Notes: generated from the sequence alone by a model not told the origin. A DNA stretch of 64,000 nt from Gottfriedia solisilvae (GCF_002128405.1 NZ_NETJ01000001.1:682001-746000), one strand, 5' to 3'; positions 51,744-61,262 are shown, counted from the first letter of the stretch. Made by a program: numbers and translations.

Positions 51744-54473
51744 TTATTTGCGTAAAGTTAAAAATTCTAGTTGTCTTAATCGAACTGTATAGAAAGTGAT
51801 TGGATCAAAGTATCCACTTGGATTTGCTTTCATTTCATCAAGTGTTGCTACATAATTTGAAATTGATTCTCTTGTTTGATCTACTAGTTCATATAAATGT
51901 TCATATGGTAATTGTAAGAACATTGATAAGTCTCTTGGTAAAGTTTTTTCAAACATTTCAAACTGTAAAAAGAATCTAGTCGATACCAATGAAGATACTT
52001 CATCATAATTAACGTTATCAACATATTTCTGATATTGAGCAACAAGTTTTGATTTATTTTGAGGTAATAGACCTAGTATTAAGCCTGAGCTTTTTAACAA
52101 GAACTGTGATGGCGAAGAGTTCAATAAAATATTCATCTCATCTAATTGAATCATACTTGTCATGCGATCTGCATCACGGCGCCAGTCATCTAATACTTTA
52201 AAATCACATTCAAGACTTAACTGTTCACTTCCAATGTACGAGTTTAATGAATCGCACATATCAGCTAAATAGCTTTGAGTGCCTTCAAGTAAAGAACCTG
52301 ATTCTCTAATCCAATTTTGAAGTGCAGTATTTAACTTCGGCAATGTTGATTGTCTTACATATTCTTGAATTCGATTATTCATCTCTTCATTTAAAGTTTC
52401 TAGGATTGAATTAAAATCACTGTCTTCTTTAATTAACTCTTTGCACTCTTTTAACATAGCAGGAATGCTTAGTTTTAAATCGTATTTTATTTCATCTTTT
52501 AGCTCACGATATGTGCTTGAAATTGTTTGTGCATGTTCCATCTCTTTATCTTTTAAAGAGTGAAGTAAGCCGTTTAATTTTTCATCTAATACTTCGTTCC
52601 ATTGAACATTTGCATGTAATTCATTTTCTTTTTCAACACGTTTTTCTAATAAGAAATTAATTAACTTACGAACTGCTAATAATAATTTCTCTGATTGTTT
52701 AGAATTTGCAGTTGTCGATAATACATTTGCTTCAATGAAACTTTCAAGTTCACTAAATTGATCTTGATTACTGTAAATTGAAGAATAAGGTAGAACTTTT
52801 GCAGCTGGGAAATCTAACTTAATTTTCTCTTCAATTTCAGCATGAACACGATCAACTTCATCATTACTATAGATTGAGTCCATTTTATTTAAAATGAAAT
52901 GAATCGGTAATGTCGGTAATTGTTTCTGAATCGTAATCAATAATGATCTTTCAGTTTCTGTATATGGAGCAGTTGCGTTTAATACATAAACAAGACGATC
53001 AGAAAGCTTGACTGATTGAAGTAGTGCTTTTGTATTTAAATCATTTCCATCAATACCTGGTGTATCAATGATTGAGATTTTGTGTTTTTGTAAGAAAGGA
53101 TTCGATAATTCATAATGAACTAACTCATCACCTTTTAACAATTCATTTTCTACAGTTGTTAAATCATAGAAGTCCGCATACTCAGCAAGGGCCGTGTCCC
53201 CTTCTTTCGAATACACTGTAATATTCGTATCAACACTTTGCTCAAATAAAACTGGCATTGTTGTAGATGAACCCATCATTTTCTCACCTAAAAGTGAATT
53301 GACAAATGATGATTTTCCATTTCCAATTGTTCCAGCTACTAGCATCGTTGTTTGATCAAAGTTTGTTAATTGGTTCGTCCACCAAACAAAACGATTGCCA
53401 ACTTCAATTTCATTTATTAATGCCCATTGTAGAATATTTTCAAATAATTCTTTTCCATTTTCAAAGCAATCTGGTGTTTGTTGTAATTGTTCAAACGCCA
53501 TTTCAGCATCAACAACAATTTGATAATCTAATCTACCTGGGAATAAACGGTCCCATGCTAGCGTTGCAGTTGTTGCTAAAACAGCCCCATCAAAATCAGT
53601 AATTCTTAACCAGTTCGTTAAGAAACTTGGCATCATTTCTTCTAGTTGTGCTACTAAATAATTACTTTCAATTAATTCTCTATACGTATTTGAGTAAATG
53701 AAAGGTAGTCGTTTCCATTTAATCCCTGTTTCTACATTAATTTGGAATAACATTTCATTAAATGTTTGTAACCAGTTTACATATTCAGATCTTTCTCTGT
53801 AACTATTCCAAAGTGCTTCAACCATCAGTTCAAAATGCTCTAAATCAACTTTTGCTAATGATAATAATGCCCCCATAAAATAACTTGGTGACATTTCTTT
53901 TGTTGCACCGTTTTCTATGTATTCTCTTAAAACGACAAACCATTTTATATCTTCTGTACGAATTGATTCATTTGAAGCTAAATCAACCGCACTGTTCCAA
54001 TCATGATTTTTTTCATAAAATTTACGAGCGATTTTCGTCACATTTGGATAATCAGGATTATATTTTACTGCTTGTTTAATAATACGATCTGCTTCTTCAT
54101 AATTTGAAATATCAATGTACAATGAAAATAATTGAAGAAAAATTTCCGAAGTTAACGTTCTACTTTCAGTTTTCACATCTCTATACATCTTTTCGGCAGT
54201 ATCGAATGCACCAACCTCGTAATAAGAGTCTGCAATATTTTTCTGCGCCCAATCTTTATATTGATTTTCAACTTTTTCCCATTTAAATACTGCTGTCTCA
54301 AAATCTTTATTTTCAAAGTATACTTCACCTTGTGCAAAGCGAACTGATGAAAGGTCGATTTCTTCATCCGGCGTTCTAAATAAGTTTGCTAATTGAGCAA
54401 TCGGTTGTTTATCACTATCATTTAAAAACGTTTTATAAAATTCCTTATTAATAAATTGTTGCTTTACTGTCAT
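51744..54473 (-). CDS. TPR-dynamin-like GTPase, 909 aa
   Basis: Residues ~45-170 form TPR-like helical repeats (RFAQGEVYFENKDFETAVFK, IADSYYEVGAFDTAEKMYRD). A dynamin-type GTPase follows from ~370: P-loop VAGTIGNGKSSFVNSLLG, switch/G3 IIDTPGIDGND and G4 FILNKMDS. The C-terminal ~350 residues are helical and coiled-coil. This layout is that of bacterial dynamin-like proteins, which bind membranes and can fuse or seal them; DynA in Bacillus subtilis protects against membrane stress and phage. The TPR part suggests a protein partner. AGGTG lies 6 bases before the chosen ATG. A small acidic gene is transcribed divergently. Confidence 0.85.
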   Translation of the reverse strand: MTVKQQFINKEFYKTFLNDSDKQPIAQLANLFRTPDEEIDLSSVRFAQGEVYFENKDFETAVFKWEKVENQYKDWAQKNIADSYYEVGAFDTAEKMYRDVKTESRTLTSEIFLQLFSLYIDISNYEEADRIIKQAVKYNPDYPNVTKIARKFYEKNHDWNSAVDLASNESIRTEDIKWFVVLREYIENGATKEMSPSYFMGALLSLAKVDLEHFELMVEALWNSYRERSEYVNWLQTFNEMLFQINVETGIKWKRLPFIYSNTYRELIESNYLVAQLEEMMPSFLTNWLRITDFDGAVLATTATLAWDRLFPGRLDYQIVVDAEMAFEQLQQTPDCFENGKELFENILQWALINEIEVGNRFVWWTNQLTNFDQTTMLVAGTIGNGKSSFVNSLLGEKMMGSSTTMPVLFEQSVDTNITVYSKEGDTALAEYADFYDLTTVENELLKGDELVHYELSNPFLQKHKISIIDTPGIDGNDLNTKALLQSVKLSDRLVYVLNATAPYTETERSLLITIQKQLPTLPIHFILNKMDSIYSNDEVDRVHAEIEEKIKLDFPAAKVLPYSSIYSNQDQFSELESFIEANVLSTTANSKQSEKLLLAVRKLINFLLEKRVEKENELHANVQWNEVLDEKLNGLLHSLKDKEMEHAQTISSTYRELKDEIKYDLKLSIPAMLKECKELIKEDSDFNSILETLNEEMNNRIQEYVRQSTLPKLNTALQNWIRESGSLLEGTQSYLADMCDSLNSYIGSEQLSLECDFKVLDDWRRDADRMTSMIQLDEMNILLNSSPSQFLLKSSGLILGLLPQNKSKLVAQYQKYVDNVNYDEVSSLVSTRFFLQFEMFEKTLPRDLSMFLQLPYEHLYELVDQTRESISNYVATLDEMKANPSGYFDPITFYTVRLRQLEFLTLRK

Positions 54474-54679
54474 GTTGATCACCTACTATGTATAATAAAT
54501 TGTATTATTTCTGAGTATAAGACGAAAAGGATACTATGCACCTTTTATTTAGCAGTCTTATTCTACCAAATTAATGACGCATAAAATGTGACATTTAGAT
54601 GTCTTTTTTTATACATTTTTGTTATATTTGTTACGATACTCACAAAACATAGAAAAATAACATTATTTTTGGAGGCAAT

Positions 54680-55147
54680 ATGCTAACTTACGAACAAAAA
54701 CTTGAAATTATCGAATCATTCCCAGAATTAACAAAAAAACCTGTATCACTTGGTCGTACAAATTTTCAGTACGAAGAAAGTGTAACAGAAAAAAAGAATG
54801 TAGTCTTCCATTTACATCCGAATGGGAATGGTTTTGTATATGCAGAAGGAATAAAAGGTTATAGAACAAACGACAAAGGCATGGTTAATATTAGAGATTT
54901 CAGTGAAGATGAACTGCGCACTATTATTACAAAATCAATCGATAAATTATCGTTTGAACCTAATTTTGAAGAAGACGAAGAAGAAGTAGAAGAATTATGG
55001 GTGAATACAAGTGGACAGACTTTAAAGCTAGTTTCCGAAATGGATATGTGGAATGTATATGCTGGCGAAAATCTTGATGGCACATTCAATAGCTATGGTG
55101 AAGCCGCTGAATATTTAGACGAAGAGGGCTTTAGTTTTAAAGAATAA
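54680..55147 (+). CDS. Acidic hypothetical protein, 155 aa
   Basis: Soluble, acidic protein with no recognised family. Two halves are separated by a run of acids (FEEDEEEVEEL, about residue 98-108), which may be a linker between two small domains: YEESVTEKKNVVFHLHPNGNG in the first and LVSEMDMWNVYAGENLDGTF in the second. TTGGAGG lies 5 bases before the ATG. Divergent from the dynamin-like gene; the shared 200-base region should hold both promoters. Confidence 0.75.
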   Translation: MLTYEQKLEIIESFPELTKKPVSLGRTNFQYEESVTEKKNVVFHLHPNGNGFVYAEGIKGYRTNDKGMVNIRDFSEDELRTIITKSIDKLSFEPNFEEDEEEVEELWVNTSGQTLKLVSEMDMWNVYAGENLDGTFNSYGEAAEYLDEEGFSFKE

Positions 55148-55166
55148 TGAAATAGACACATTTAAT

Positions 55167-55197
55167 GCGCTTCCAGTATTTTGGAGCGCTTTTTTTT
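55167..55197 (+). terminator. Intrinsic terminator
   Basis: GCGCTTCCA-loop-TTGGAGCGC forms a stem of about 8 bp followed by eight T; it ends the 155-residue gene. Confidence 0.85.
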
Positions 55198-55232
55198 AAA
55201 AAATTTCACTGAACTCACTTTTTTACAACGCC

Positions 55233-55277
55233 GTCTACACACTGAGACGCCCTAAAAGGGCGTCTCAGTGTGTAGAC
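55233..55277. repeat. Perfect 20-bp inverted repeat (cruciform-type hairpin)
   Basis: GTCTACACACTGAGACGCCC is followed by a 5-base TAAAA loop and its exact reverse complement. The stem is GC-rich and longer than any terminator here, with no T run after it. The inner GACGCCC/GGGCGTC arms reappear in the hairpin at 55425-55449, so the two may be related. Confidence 0.85.
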
Positions 55278-55297
55278 AATGTATAAAAATTAGAGAT

Positions 55298-55426
55298 TCA
55301 GACTGATTGAAAACGCTTGCCTTTCGAGGCGTAAAGCCAGGCGAGGAGCGGAGTTACCTTTGACGGTAATGAGCACCGCAGACAGGCGAAACAACGAAGA
55401 AAGCGAGCGTTTGGTGGGCAGTCTGA
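55298..55426 (+). ncRNA. Structured element, candidate non-coding RNA or Bacillus interspersed repeat
   Basis: The ends pair: TCAGACTG with CAGTCTGA, then AAACGCTTGC with GCGAGCGTTT, closing a ~130-base element. The interior is GC-rich and contains a small hairpin TTACC-TTTGAC-GGTAA. A terminator hairpin (GACGCCC-gtaaga-GGGCGTC-TTTTT) follows directly on the plus strand. There is no ribosome binding site or convincing frame. It could be a transcribed RNA or one copy of a family of chromosomal repeats; strand is inferred from the terminator. Confidence 0.45.
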
Positions 55427-55449
55427 CGCCCGTAAGAGGGCGTCTTTTT
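55425..55449 (+). terminator. Intrinsic terminator after the structured element
   Basis: GACGCCC-gtaaga-GGGCGTC followed by TTTTT on the plus strand. The opposite strand lacks a T run, so it is unlikely to serve the small gene at 55448-55591. Confidence 0.75.
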
Positions 55450-55591
55450 AGTGTAATTCAACTTTTGATTTACTACCTTTTTTAGAACGATAATCTGTAC
55501 CTTTGTTATTATCTCCACTTTGTGTAGCTTGTCCGTGTAATTCTGGTGCGTTTTGATTTTTGCTACCTTTACTTCCATTTCTACTAGTCAT
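55448..55591 (-). CDS. Small hydrophilic protein, 47 aa
   Basis: A 48-codon frame with a strong GGAGGAG site before ATG. The peptide begins MTSRNGSKGSKNQNAPELHG and ends GSKSKVELH; it is rich in Ser, Gly, Asn, Lys and Gln and should be unstructured. I cannot name the family; such sequences are typical of small spore or stress proteins of Bacillus. It faces away from the next small gene at 55704, so the two share a 110-base promoter region. Confidence 0.7.
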   Translation of the reverse strand: MTSRNGSKGSKNQNAPELHGQATQSGDNNKGTDYRSKKGSKSKVELH

Positions 55592-55703
55592 TTCTTCTCC
55601 TCCTTAACCTGTATTCATGATTAGATTTCCATATCTATAGAAAGTTTATTCAAAATAAGAAATGACAATGTAGCACATAATAAGTAAAAAGGAGGGATTT
55701 GAA

Positions 55704-55838
55704 ATGGCAAAAGGACATACAAACAAAGGACCACAAAAATCATCTGTTGATCAATTTGGAGATTCTGAAGAATCAGCTTATTCAAAAAGTAAAAAAATGG
55801 AAGAGTTTCATGAGAAAAACAAAGAAAAACAAAGCTAA
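55704..55838 (+). CDS. Small hydrophilic protein, 44 aa
   Basis: Starts MAKGHTNKGPQKSSVDQFGD at an ATG preceded by AAGGAGGG, and ends with the Lys/Glu-rich KKMEEFHEKNKEKQS. No membrane or signal segment, no family recognised. A longer out-of-phase frame starting at TTG overlaps it but has no ribosome binding site of its own. Composition resembles small spore-associated proteins. Confidence 0.7.
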   Translation: MAKGHTNKGPQKSSVDQFGDSEESAYSKSKKMEEFHEKNKEKQS

Positions 55839-55934
55839 AAATCATTATATTTTATGTATTCTCTTCAAACGGACTTGCTTATTTTCCTTCAACAAGTCAT
55901 TATAAAAGTAAGATATAATTGGAGGAAACATTAA

Positions 55935-56117
55935 ATGAGTGAAAATATCAATGAACCAAAGAAAGTTAGTTTGCAAGAACTAATGAAACAAAAACTTGCA
56001 AGTAAGAAACAACAGCAATCTTCAGGTAATACAGGATTAAATGCTGTTAAAGATATGACGAAAAAAAATCAAATTACGAAAAAGCCAAATAATCAACGCA
56101 AACGTATGGGCGTATAA
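55935..56117 (+). CDS. Small basic protein, 60 aa
   Basis: Begins MSENINEPKKVSLQELMKQK and ends NNQRKRMGV; strongly basic with Gln/Lys repeats, no Cys or Trp. TTGGAGG lies 9 bases before the ATG. Its stop overlaps the start of the YwbE-like gene by one base (TAATG), so the two are translated together. This linkage suggests a common role, possibly in RNA or DNA binding; the family is not known to me. Confidence 0.75.
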   Translation: MSENINEPKKVSLQELMKQKLASKKQQQSSGNTGLNAVKDMTKKNQITKKPNNQRKRMGV

Positions 56118-56314
56118 TGAACGGACAAATTCGTTCTAATATTCAAGTTGGAGATCAAGTTCAAATTGTTTTAAAACAAGACCAACGTACAGGTAAACTA
56201 ACGTCTGGAATCGTCAAAGACATTTTAACAAAATCTCCTTCTCATCCACATGGCATTAAAGTTAGGTTAGAAGACGGCCAAGTTGGAAGAGTGAAAGACA
56301 TTATTAAAAAGTAA
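56117..56314 (+). CDS. ywbE: YwbE family protein (DUF2196), 65 aa
   Basis: The sequence VLKQDQRTGKLTSGIVKDIL followed by TKSPSHPHGIKVRLEDGQVG is almost identical to the core of Bacillus YwbE, a small SH3-like/KOW-type protein conserved in many bacteria. The function is unknown; the KOW-like fold suggests nucleic acid contact. It is coupled to the upstream 60-residue gene and ends at a strong terminator. Confidence 0.9.
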   Translation: MNGQIRSNIQVGDQVQIVLKQDQRTGKLTSGIVKDILTKSPSHPHGIKVRLEDGQVGRVKDIIKK

Positions 56315-56315
56315 A

Positions 56316-56341
56316 AAACGACTGTATACAGTCGTTTTTTT
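56316..56341 (+). terminator. Intrinsic terminator of the ywbE unit
   Basis: AACGACTG-TATA-CAGTCGTT forms a perfect 8-bp stem followed by TTTTT. Confidence 0.85.
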
Positions 56342-56372
56342 GTTTCGTTACTAAAATAACTAATTCCCAAAA

Positions 56373-57947
56373 CTAGTAAATGATTGACAAGAGTAATGTC
56401 CAAATACTAACAAATGCAAGTAATCCAAAACTGTATTTTAATGTCATTTTTGTTAATAAAGACTCATTTCCAGTTTCTCCAACAGCTGCTGTTGCGATTG
56501 CAATTGATTGTGGTGAAACAAGTTTGGCCATAACTCCTCCAGCAGTATTTGCTGAAACTAATAACGCTGGATTCGTCCCAATGATACTGCTAGCATGCGC
56601 TTGAATTGGAGCAAATAATGTATTGTTATTTACAACAGAACCTGTCATAAACACTCCAATCCAACCTAAAATTGGTGATAATAACGGGAAGAAATCTCCA
56701 GTTGTTGCTAATGCTTGACTTATTGCAATTGTTAAACCGCCATAAGTCATTAATTTTGCAATACTAATAATCGCACAAATCATTATGATTGGAATCCAAA
56801 ATTCAGAAACTGTTTTCTTCAAAAGAGCAAGACTTTCCTTGAGATTAATCGTCTTTGTAGTTGTTACTGATACCAATGCCGCTAAAAGGATTGCTGTGCC
56901 AGTTGCTCCGATTATATCAATACTTACATTTATAGAAGATCCAGGAATGATAAATTTAAGAACACTTGATGCAAAAATTGCACCTTCAGCAAATAATGCT
57001 TTAAAAGATTTTAAACTCCATAATAAAACAAATAGTGTTAATAAATAAAATGGAGACCAAGCTTTTAAAATATCTTTTTTAGAAATATTTTCATATTTAA
57101 ATGCATTACCATTAATTAAATAAATATTTTTTGGTTGCCATTTTTTTGAAAATAGTGCCAATAATCCCATTGTTAATAATGAAGGTATGATATCTGCTAA
57201 CTCTGGTCCAATAAATATTGTCATAAATGCTTGGGATATTGTATACGTTATTGAAGTTACTAAAATCGCTGGTAATACTTCTTTTATTCCCTTTATACCA
57301 TCAATTAACCAAATTAATAGAAACGGTATAGTAAAATTAATAATAGGTAAAGTTAAAGCAGTCATCATCGAAACTTTCATAGAAGTTACATTACCTTCTA
57401 GACCAAATGTGTCTATAATTCCAACTGGAATACCAATTGCTCCAAAAGCTCCTGAAGCTCCATTTGCTATTAAGCAAAGCATCGCAGCCTGTAAAGGTTT
57501 GAAACCTACCGAAACTAATAAGACCGAACAAATTGCAATTGGTACACCAAATCCAGCTGCTCCCTCAAGAAAAGCATTAAAACAAAATCCGATTAATAAA
57601 AACTGAATCCGTTGGTCTTTTGATATACCGACAATACTACCACGCAAAATATCAAATTTACCTGATTTTACGGTTATTTTATATAACCACACTGCCATCA
57701 CAATAATATAGCCAATTGGCCATATACCTTGTATTGTACCTTGTATTACACTACCAATTGATTCTCCAACTGGTAATTTAAAGAAGAAAAGAACAATCAC
57801 GAACGTTATTAATAAATTTATTAATGCAGCGTAAATACCCTTCATTTTAAACACAGTCAAACACAGAAGGAATAAAAAAATTGGAATGGCTGCAACTAAT
57901 GCTGAAATGCCAAGATTATTGAATGGATTAAAATCATCTACTAACAT
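56373..57947 (-). CDS. L-lactate permease (LctP family), 524 aa
   Basis: About 12-14 membrane helices with the LctP signatures GIWPIGYIIVMAVWLYKITV, GFCFNAFLEGAAGFGVPIAI, NGASGAFGAIGIPVGIIDTF and NNNTLFAPIQ near the end. The transporter carries lactate with protons through the cytoplasmic membrane. GAGGAG lies 8 bases before the ATG. It follows ldh in the same direction by 45 bases, so the two form a fermentation operon for lactate production and exchange. Rex-like sites lie upstream of ldh. Confidence 0.92.
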   Translation of the reverse strand: MLVDDFNPFNNLGISALVAAIPIFLFLLCLTVFKMKGIYAALINLLITFVIVLFFFKLPVGESIGSVIQGTIQGIWPIGYIIVMAVWLYKITVKSGKFDILRGSIVGISKDQRIQFLLIGFCFNAFLEGAAGFGVPIAICSVLLVSVGFKPLQAAMLCLIANGASGAFGAIGIPVGIIDTFGLEGNVTSMKVSMMTALTLPIINFTIPFLLIWLIDGIKGIKEVLPAILVTSITYTISQAFMTIFIGPELADIIPSLLTMGLLALFSKKWQPKNIYLINGNAFKYENISKKDILKAWSPFYLLTLFVLLWSLKSFKALFAEGAIFASSVLKFIIPGSSINVSIDIIGATGTAILLAALVSVTTTKTINLKESLALLKKTVSEFWIPIIMICAIISIAKLMTYGGLTIAISQALATTGDFFPLLSPILGWIGVFMTGSVVNNNTLFAPIQAHASSIIGTNPALLVSANTAGGVMAKLVSPQSIAIATAAVGETGNESLLTKMTLKYSFGLLAFVSIWTLLLSIIY

Positions 57948-57992
57948 AATGTATACTCCTCAAAATAAAATTTTGTGATGTATCGATTCTAA

Positions 57993-58952
<960 letters not shown>

Positions 58953-58999
58953 TTAAATAATTCCACATAAGATTTTTTAAAAAACTGCATTTCGAAACA

Positions 59000-59017
59000 T
59001 TGTTAAATATTTCACAT
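59000..59017. promoter_or_regulatory. Rex-box-like operator 1 upstream of ldh
   Basis: TTGTTAAATATTTCACAT matches the Rex consensus TTGTGAAATATTTCACAA at 16 of 18 positions. It lies 75 bases before the ldh start. Rex represses fermentation genes when NAD+ is high. Confidence 0.7.
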
Positions 59018-59063
59018 AAATAGTTAAAAAAATTTGTAAATGATATACTTTGTTGATTTTAGT

Positions 59064-59081
59064 TTGTGAAACTTTTAACAA
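59064..59081. promoter_or_regulatory. Rex-box-like operator 2 upstream of ldh
   Basis: TTGTGAAACTTTTAACAA keeps both half sites of the Rex palindrome with a single change in the second half. It lies 64 bases from the first site. Confidence 0.65.
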
Positions 59082-59282
59082 TTTGATTGTATTCTTTAAT
59101 TATTCCTTATACAACCTTTAAATATTGTCAAATATGGAAAAATATGTAATTCAATACATTATTTAAGCTAATCGCTTCATAATCTCGTTTTGTTGTTTCA
59201 TCTTAATGTACTAAAAGTTAGAAAAAGTAATCATTTTAATTATTATTATTCTTTCACATTTTGCAATAAAATGTTCGACCAA

Positions 59283-59310
59283 AAAAAATAAAGCTACAAG
59301 AGTAGCTTTT
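59283..59310 (-). terminator. Intrinsic terminator
   Basis: On the minus strand AAAAGCTAC-loop-GTAGCTTT followed by ATTTTTTT; it ends the gene at 59334-59780. Confidence 0.75.
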
Positions 59311-59333
59311 CATTCATAAACACTTAATGCCAA

Positions 59334-59780
59334 TTAGCTTAAATCATTACCCCATAAATTATTTAGCAAAATCATATAAAGCGTTAATATAATCGATAAA
59401 ACAGTAAAAATAATTGGGATAAACTTAAATTTATCTACTTTACTAATTGCTAAAATGAATAGAACAAAAGCTATCGCAGCAATAAAATAATATAGAATAA
59501 ATAAAGGATATTTTGTAAATGGTCCTAAAAATAAACTAAGAACTGAAAATTGAATCATAAAAGCAAGGATCGAGATTGAAATCCATTTTAATTTACTCTG
59601 AATTTTTACAACCCCAATAATTGCTAAGATGAAAACACCAGCAACAATGATTGAAAGTAGACATTCATAAATAAAAAATAAAGATTCATGATGCACTGCA
59701 AAAAAATAACCAACTAAAGATAATGGCACAATCGCCAAAAGTAATAGTGAATTAATTGTTATGTATCTCAATTCTTTCAA
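59334..59780 (-). CDS. Integral membrane protein, 148 aa, TTG start
   Basis: Four to five hydrophobic helices (INSLLLLAIVPLSLVGYFF, LLSIIVAGVFILAIIGVVKI, WISISILAFMIQFSVLSLFL, FILYYFIAAIAFVLFILAIS, FIPIIFTVLSIILTLYMILL). The ATG that opens the longest frame has no ribosome binding site; AAAGGTGTGAGG placed before TTG at 59780 favours a start at MKELRYITINS. No family recognised. Confidence 0.65.
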   Translation of the reverse strand: MKELRYITINSLLLLAIVPLSLVGYFFAVHHESLFFIYECLLSIIVAGVFILAIIGVVKIQSKLKWISISILAFMIQFSVLSLFLGPFTKYPLFILYYFIAAIAFVLFILAISKVDKFKFIPIIFTVLSIILTLYMILLNNLWGNDLS

Positions 59781-59936
59781 TATCCTCACACCTTTAACCT
59801 TTTTCCATATTTTAACATAATTAATTGGCATTAAAATGGTTTATTTAGATGTTTTCATTCACCAAAAAAACGACAAATGCTCAGTTAAACTTACTTTCCA
59901 AATATCAACTCTAGAAAATCTTCCCTTCCAAAACAT

Positions 59937-59966
59937 TAAAAAAAAAGAGTTGCCTATAGCAACTCA
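59937..59966 (-). terminator. Intrinsic terminator of the MFS gene
   Basis: On the minus strand GAGTTGC-tatag-GCAACTC forms a 7-bp stem followed by nine T, 18 bases past the transporter stop codon. Confidence 0.85.
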
Positions 59967-59984
59967 GAAACATAAAACTTCAAA

Positions 59985-61262
59985 TTATCCATTGTTCTCG
60001 ACTGACTTACTTGGAACATATATCGTTTCTCCATTTACACGTCGTTCTAATGCTGGTATGATTCGAACAAAAATAATAATACCAATAACACCTAAACTTG
60101 TTAAAAAGACTGATGTTGCAAAACTAGATAAAAATGCACTAATTGCAACTGTAATCGAACAGATTAGCATAGCTAAGTTGAACGTTAAACCAGCAACGGC
60201 CATATAAGAACTTCTTGTTTCTTCTAAAGGTAAATGAGCCATATAATTTTGTTGTACAGGGACACGTAACACTTCTGCTACTGTTGCTACAAACATCGCA
60301 GCAAATAGTAACCAAATAGAATTACTATATGAAATGATTGCATACCCAAAAACAAATACCACGCAACTCCAAATAAGTGTTTGTTGATCATTCATTTTCT
60401 TTACAATTTTTGTAGCAAATAATGCCATAATGACCACGAGAATTGTATTTTCAGTTCGTAGGAATCCGATCATTTCGATTCCTCCAAAATGCCAATCCAT
60501 CAATTGCTGTGTTTCGAATTCATTTGTAATTCGAATACTAATATAATTTGTTAATTGAAATTCCATTGAAAGGACAAGTAAACCAGCCATAACATAAAGA
60601 ATAAAGAGCTTATCTTGAAATACATCCCGGTAATTCGAAAACATTTTATTCACATGCAGTCTAATCGTTTTCATCTCAGATTGTTGTGTTTTCATACTTT
60701 CATCAACGAAAAATGTAATTAAAAACCATGTTATAAATGATGCAATTGAAAGAGCCAAAAATAGTTCAAATAAATACGTTTTGAATAAAAAGCCTCCCAT
60801 AATTCCACCAATTGCAATTGATAAGTTATTTGACCAATACATAATAGAATACATCAGTTTTCGTTCTTCAGGTTTACTCACATCAATTAACATAGCTTGA
60901 TTTGCAGGTCCTGCTAAGCCCCAACAAATACTATTAACAGTCATCATGAAAAATGTAATGATTGGAGAAAAAAACCAAGGCGAATTACAGAACATCATCG
61001 CTATGAAAGCAAATAATCTTAATGTTTCTGCAAAGACCATTGTTTTTTTTCGCCCAAATTGATCTGAAAAATATCCTCCGAAAAAGTTCATTGCAATCCC
61101 GATGAATACATTAACTAGTAATAGTAATCCAGCTAATTTCACACCAAAATGTTTAGATAAATAAATTGCCATAAAGGGAAAAATCATACTTCCAATTGCT
61201 GAACTCAAAAAAGATTCGAGTAGTCGAATCTTAATGTTTTTGTGAAATTTTAGTAATTCCAT
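59985..61262 (-). CDS. Major facilitator superfamily transporter, 425 aa
   Basis: Twelve probable helices. MFS motif A appears in the loop between helices 2 and 3 as GGYFSDQFGRKKTM (about residues 61-74). The middle loop is long and charged (KTQQSEMKTIRLHVNKMFSN). It resembles drug or metabolite exporters of the DHA1 type; the substrate is unknown. GAAGGTAG precedes the ATG. No regulator is adjacent. A GNAT acetyltransferase gene lies 60 bases upstream in the same direction and may be co-transcribed. Confidence 0.85.
   Translation of the reverse strand: MELLKFHKNIKIRLLESFLSSAIGSMIFPFMAIYLSKHFGVKLAGLLLLVNVFIGIAMNFFGGYFSDQFGRKKTMVFAETLRLFAFIAMMFCNSPWFFSPIITFFMMTVNSICWGLAGPANQAMLIDVSKPEERKLMYSIMYWSNNLSIAIGGIMGGFLFKTYLFELFLALSIASFITWFLITFFVDESMKTQQSEMKTIRLHVNKMFSNYRDVFQDKLFILYVMAGLLVLSMEFQLTNYISIRITNEFETQQLMDWHFGGIEMIGFLRTENTILVVIMALFATKIVKKMNDQQTLIWSCVVFVFGYAIISYSNSIWLLFAAMFVATVAEVLRVPVQQNYMAHLPLEETRSSYMAVAGLTFNLAMLICSITVAISAFLSSFATSVFLTSLGVIGIIIFVRIIPALERRVNGETIYVPSKSVENNG

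Noticed and set aside
55354-55578. A 74-codon minus-strand frame covering the structured element
   Set aside because: It lacks a ribosome binding site and overlaps both a hairpin element and the real 47-residue gene in another frame.
55699-55905. A 68-codon plus-strand frame starting at TTG
   Set aside because: It is out of phase with the ATG of the 44-residue gene, which has the correctly spaced AAGGAGGG; composition of the longer frame is not protein-like.
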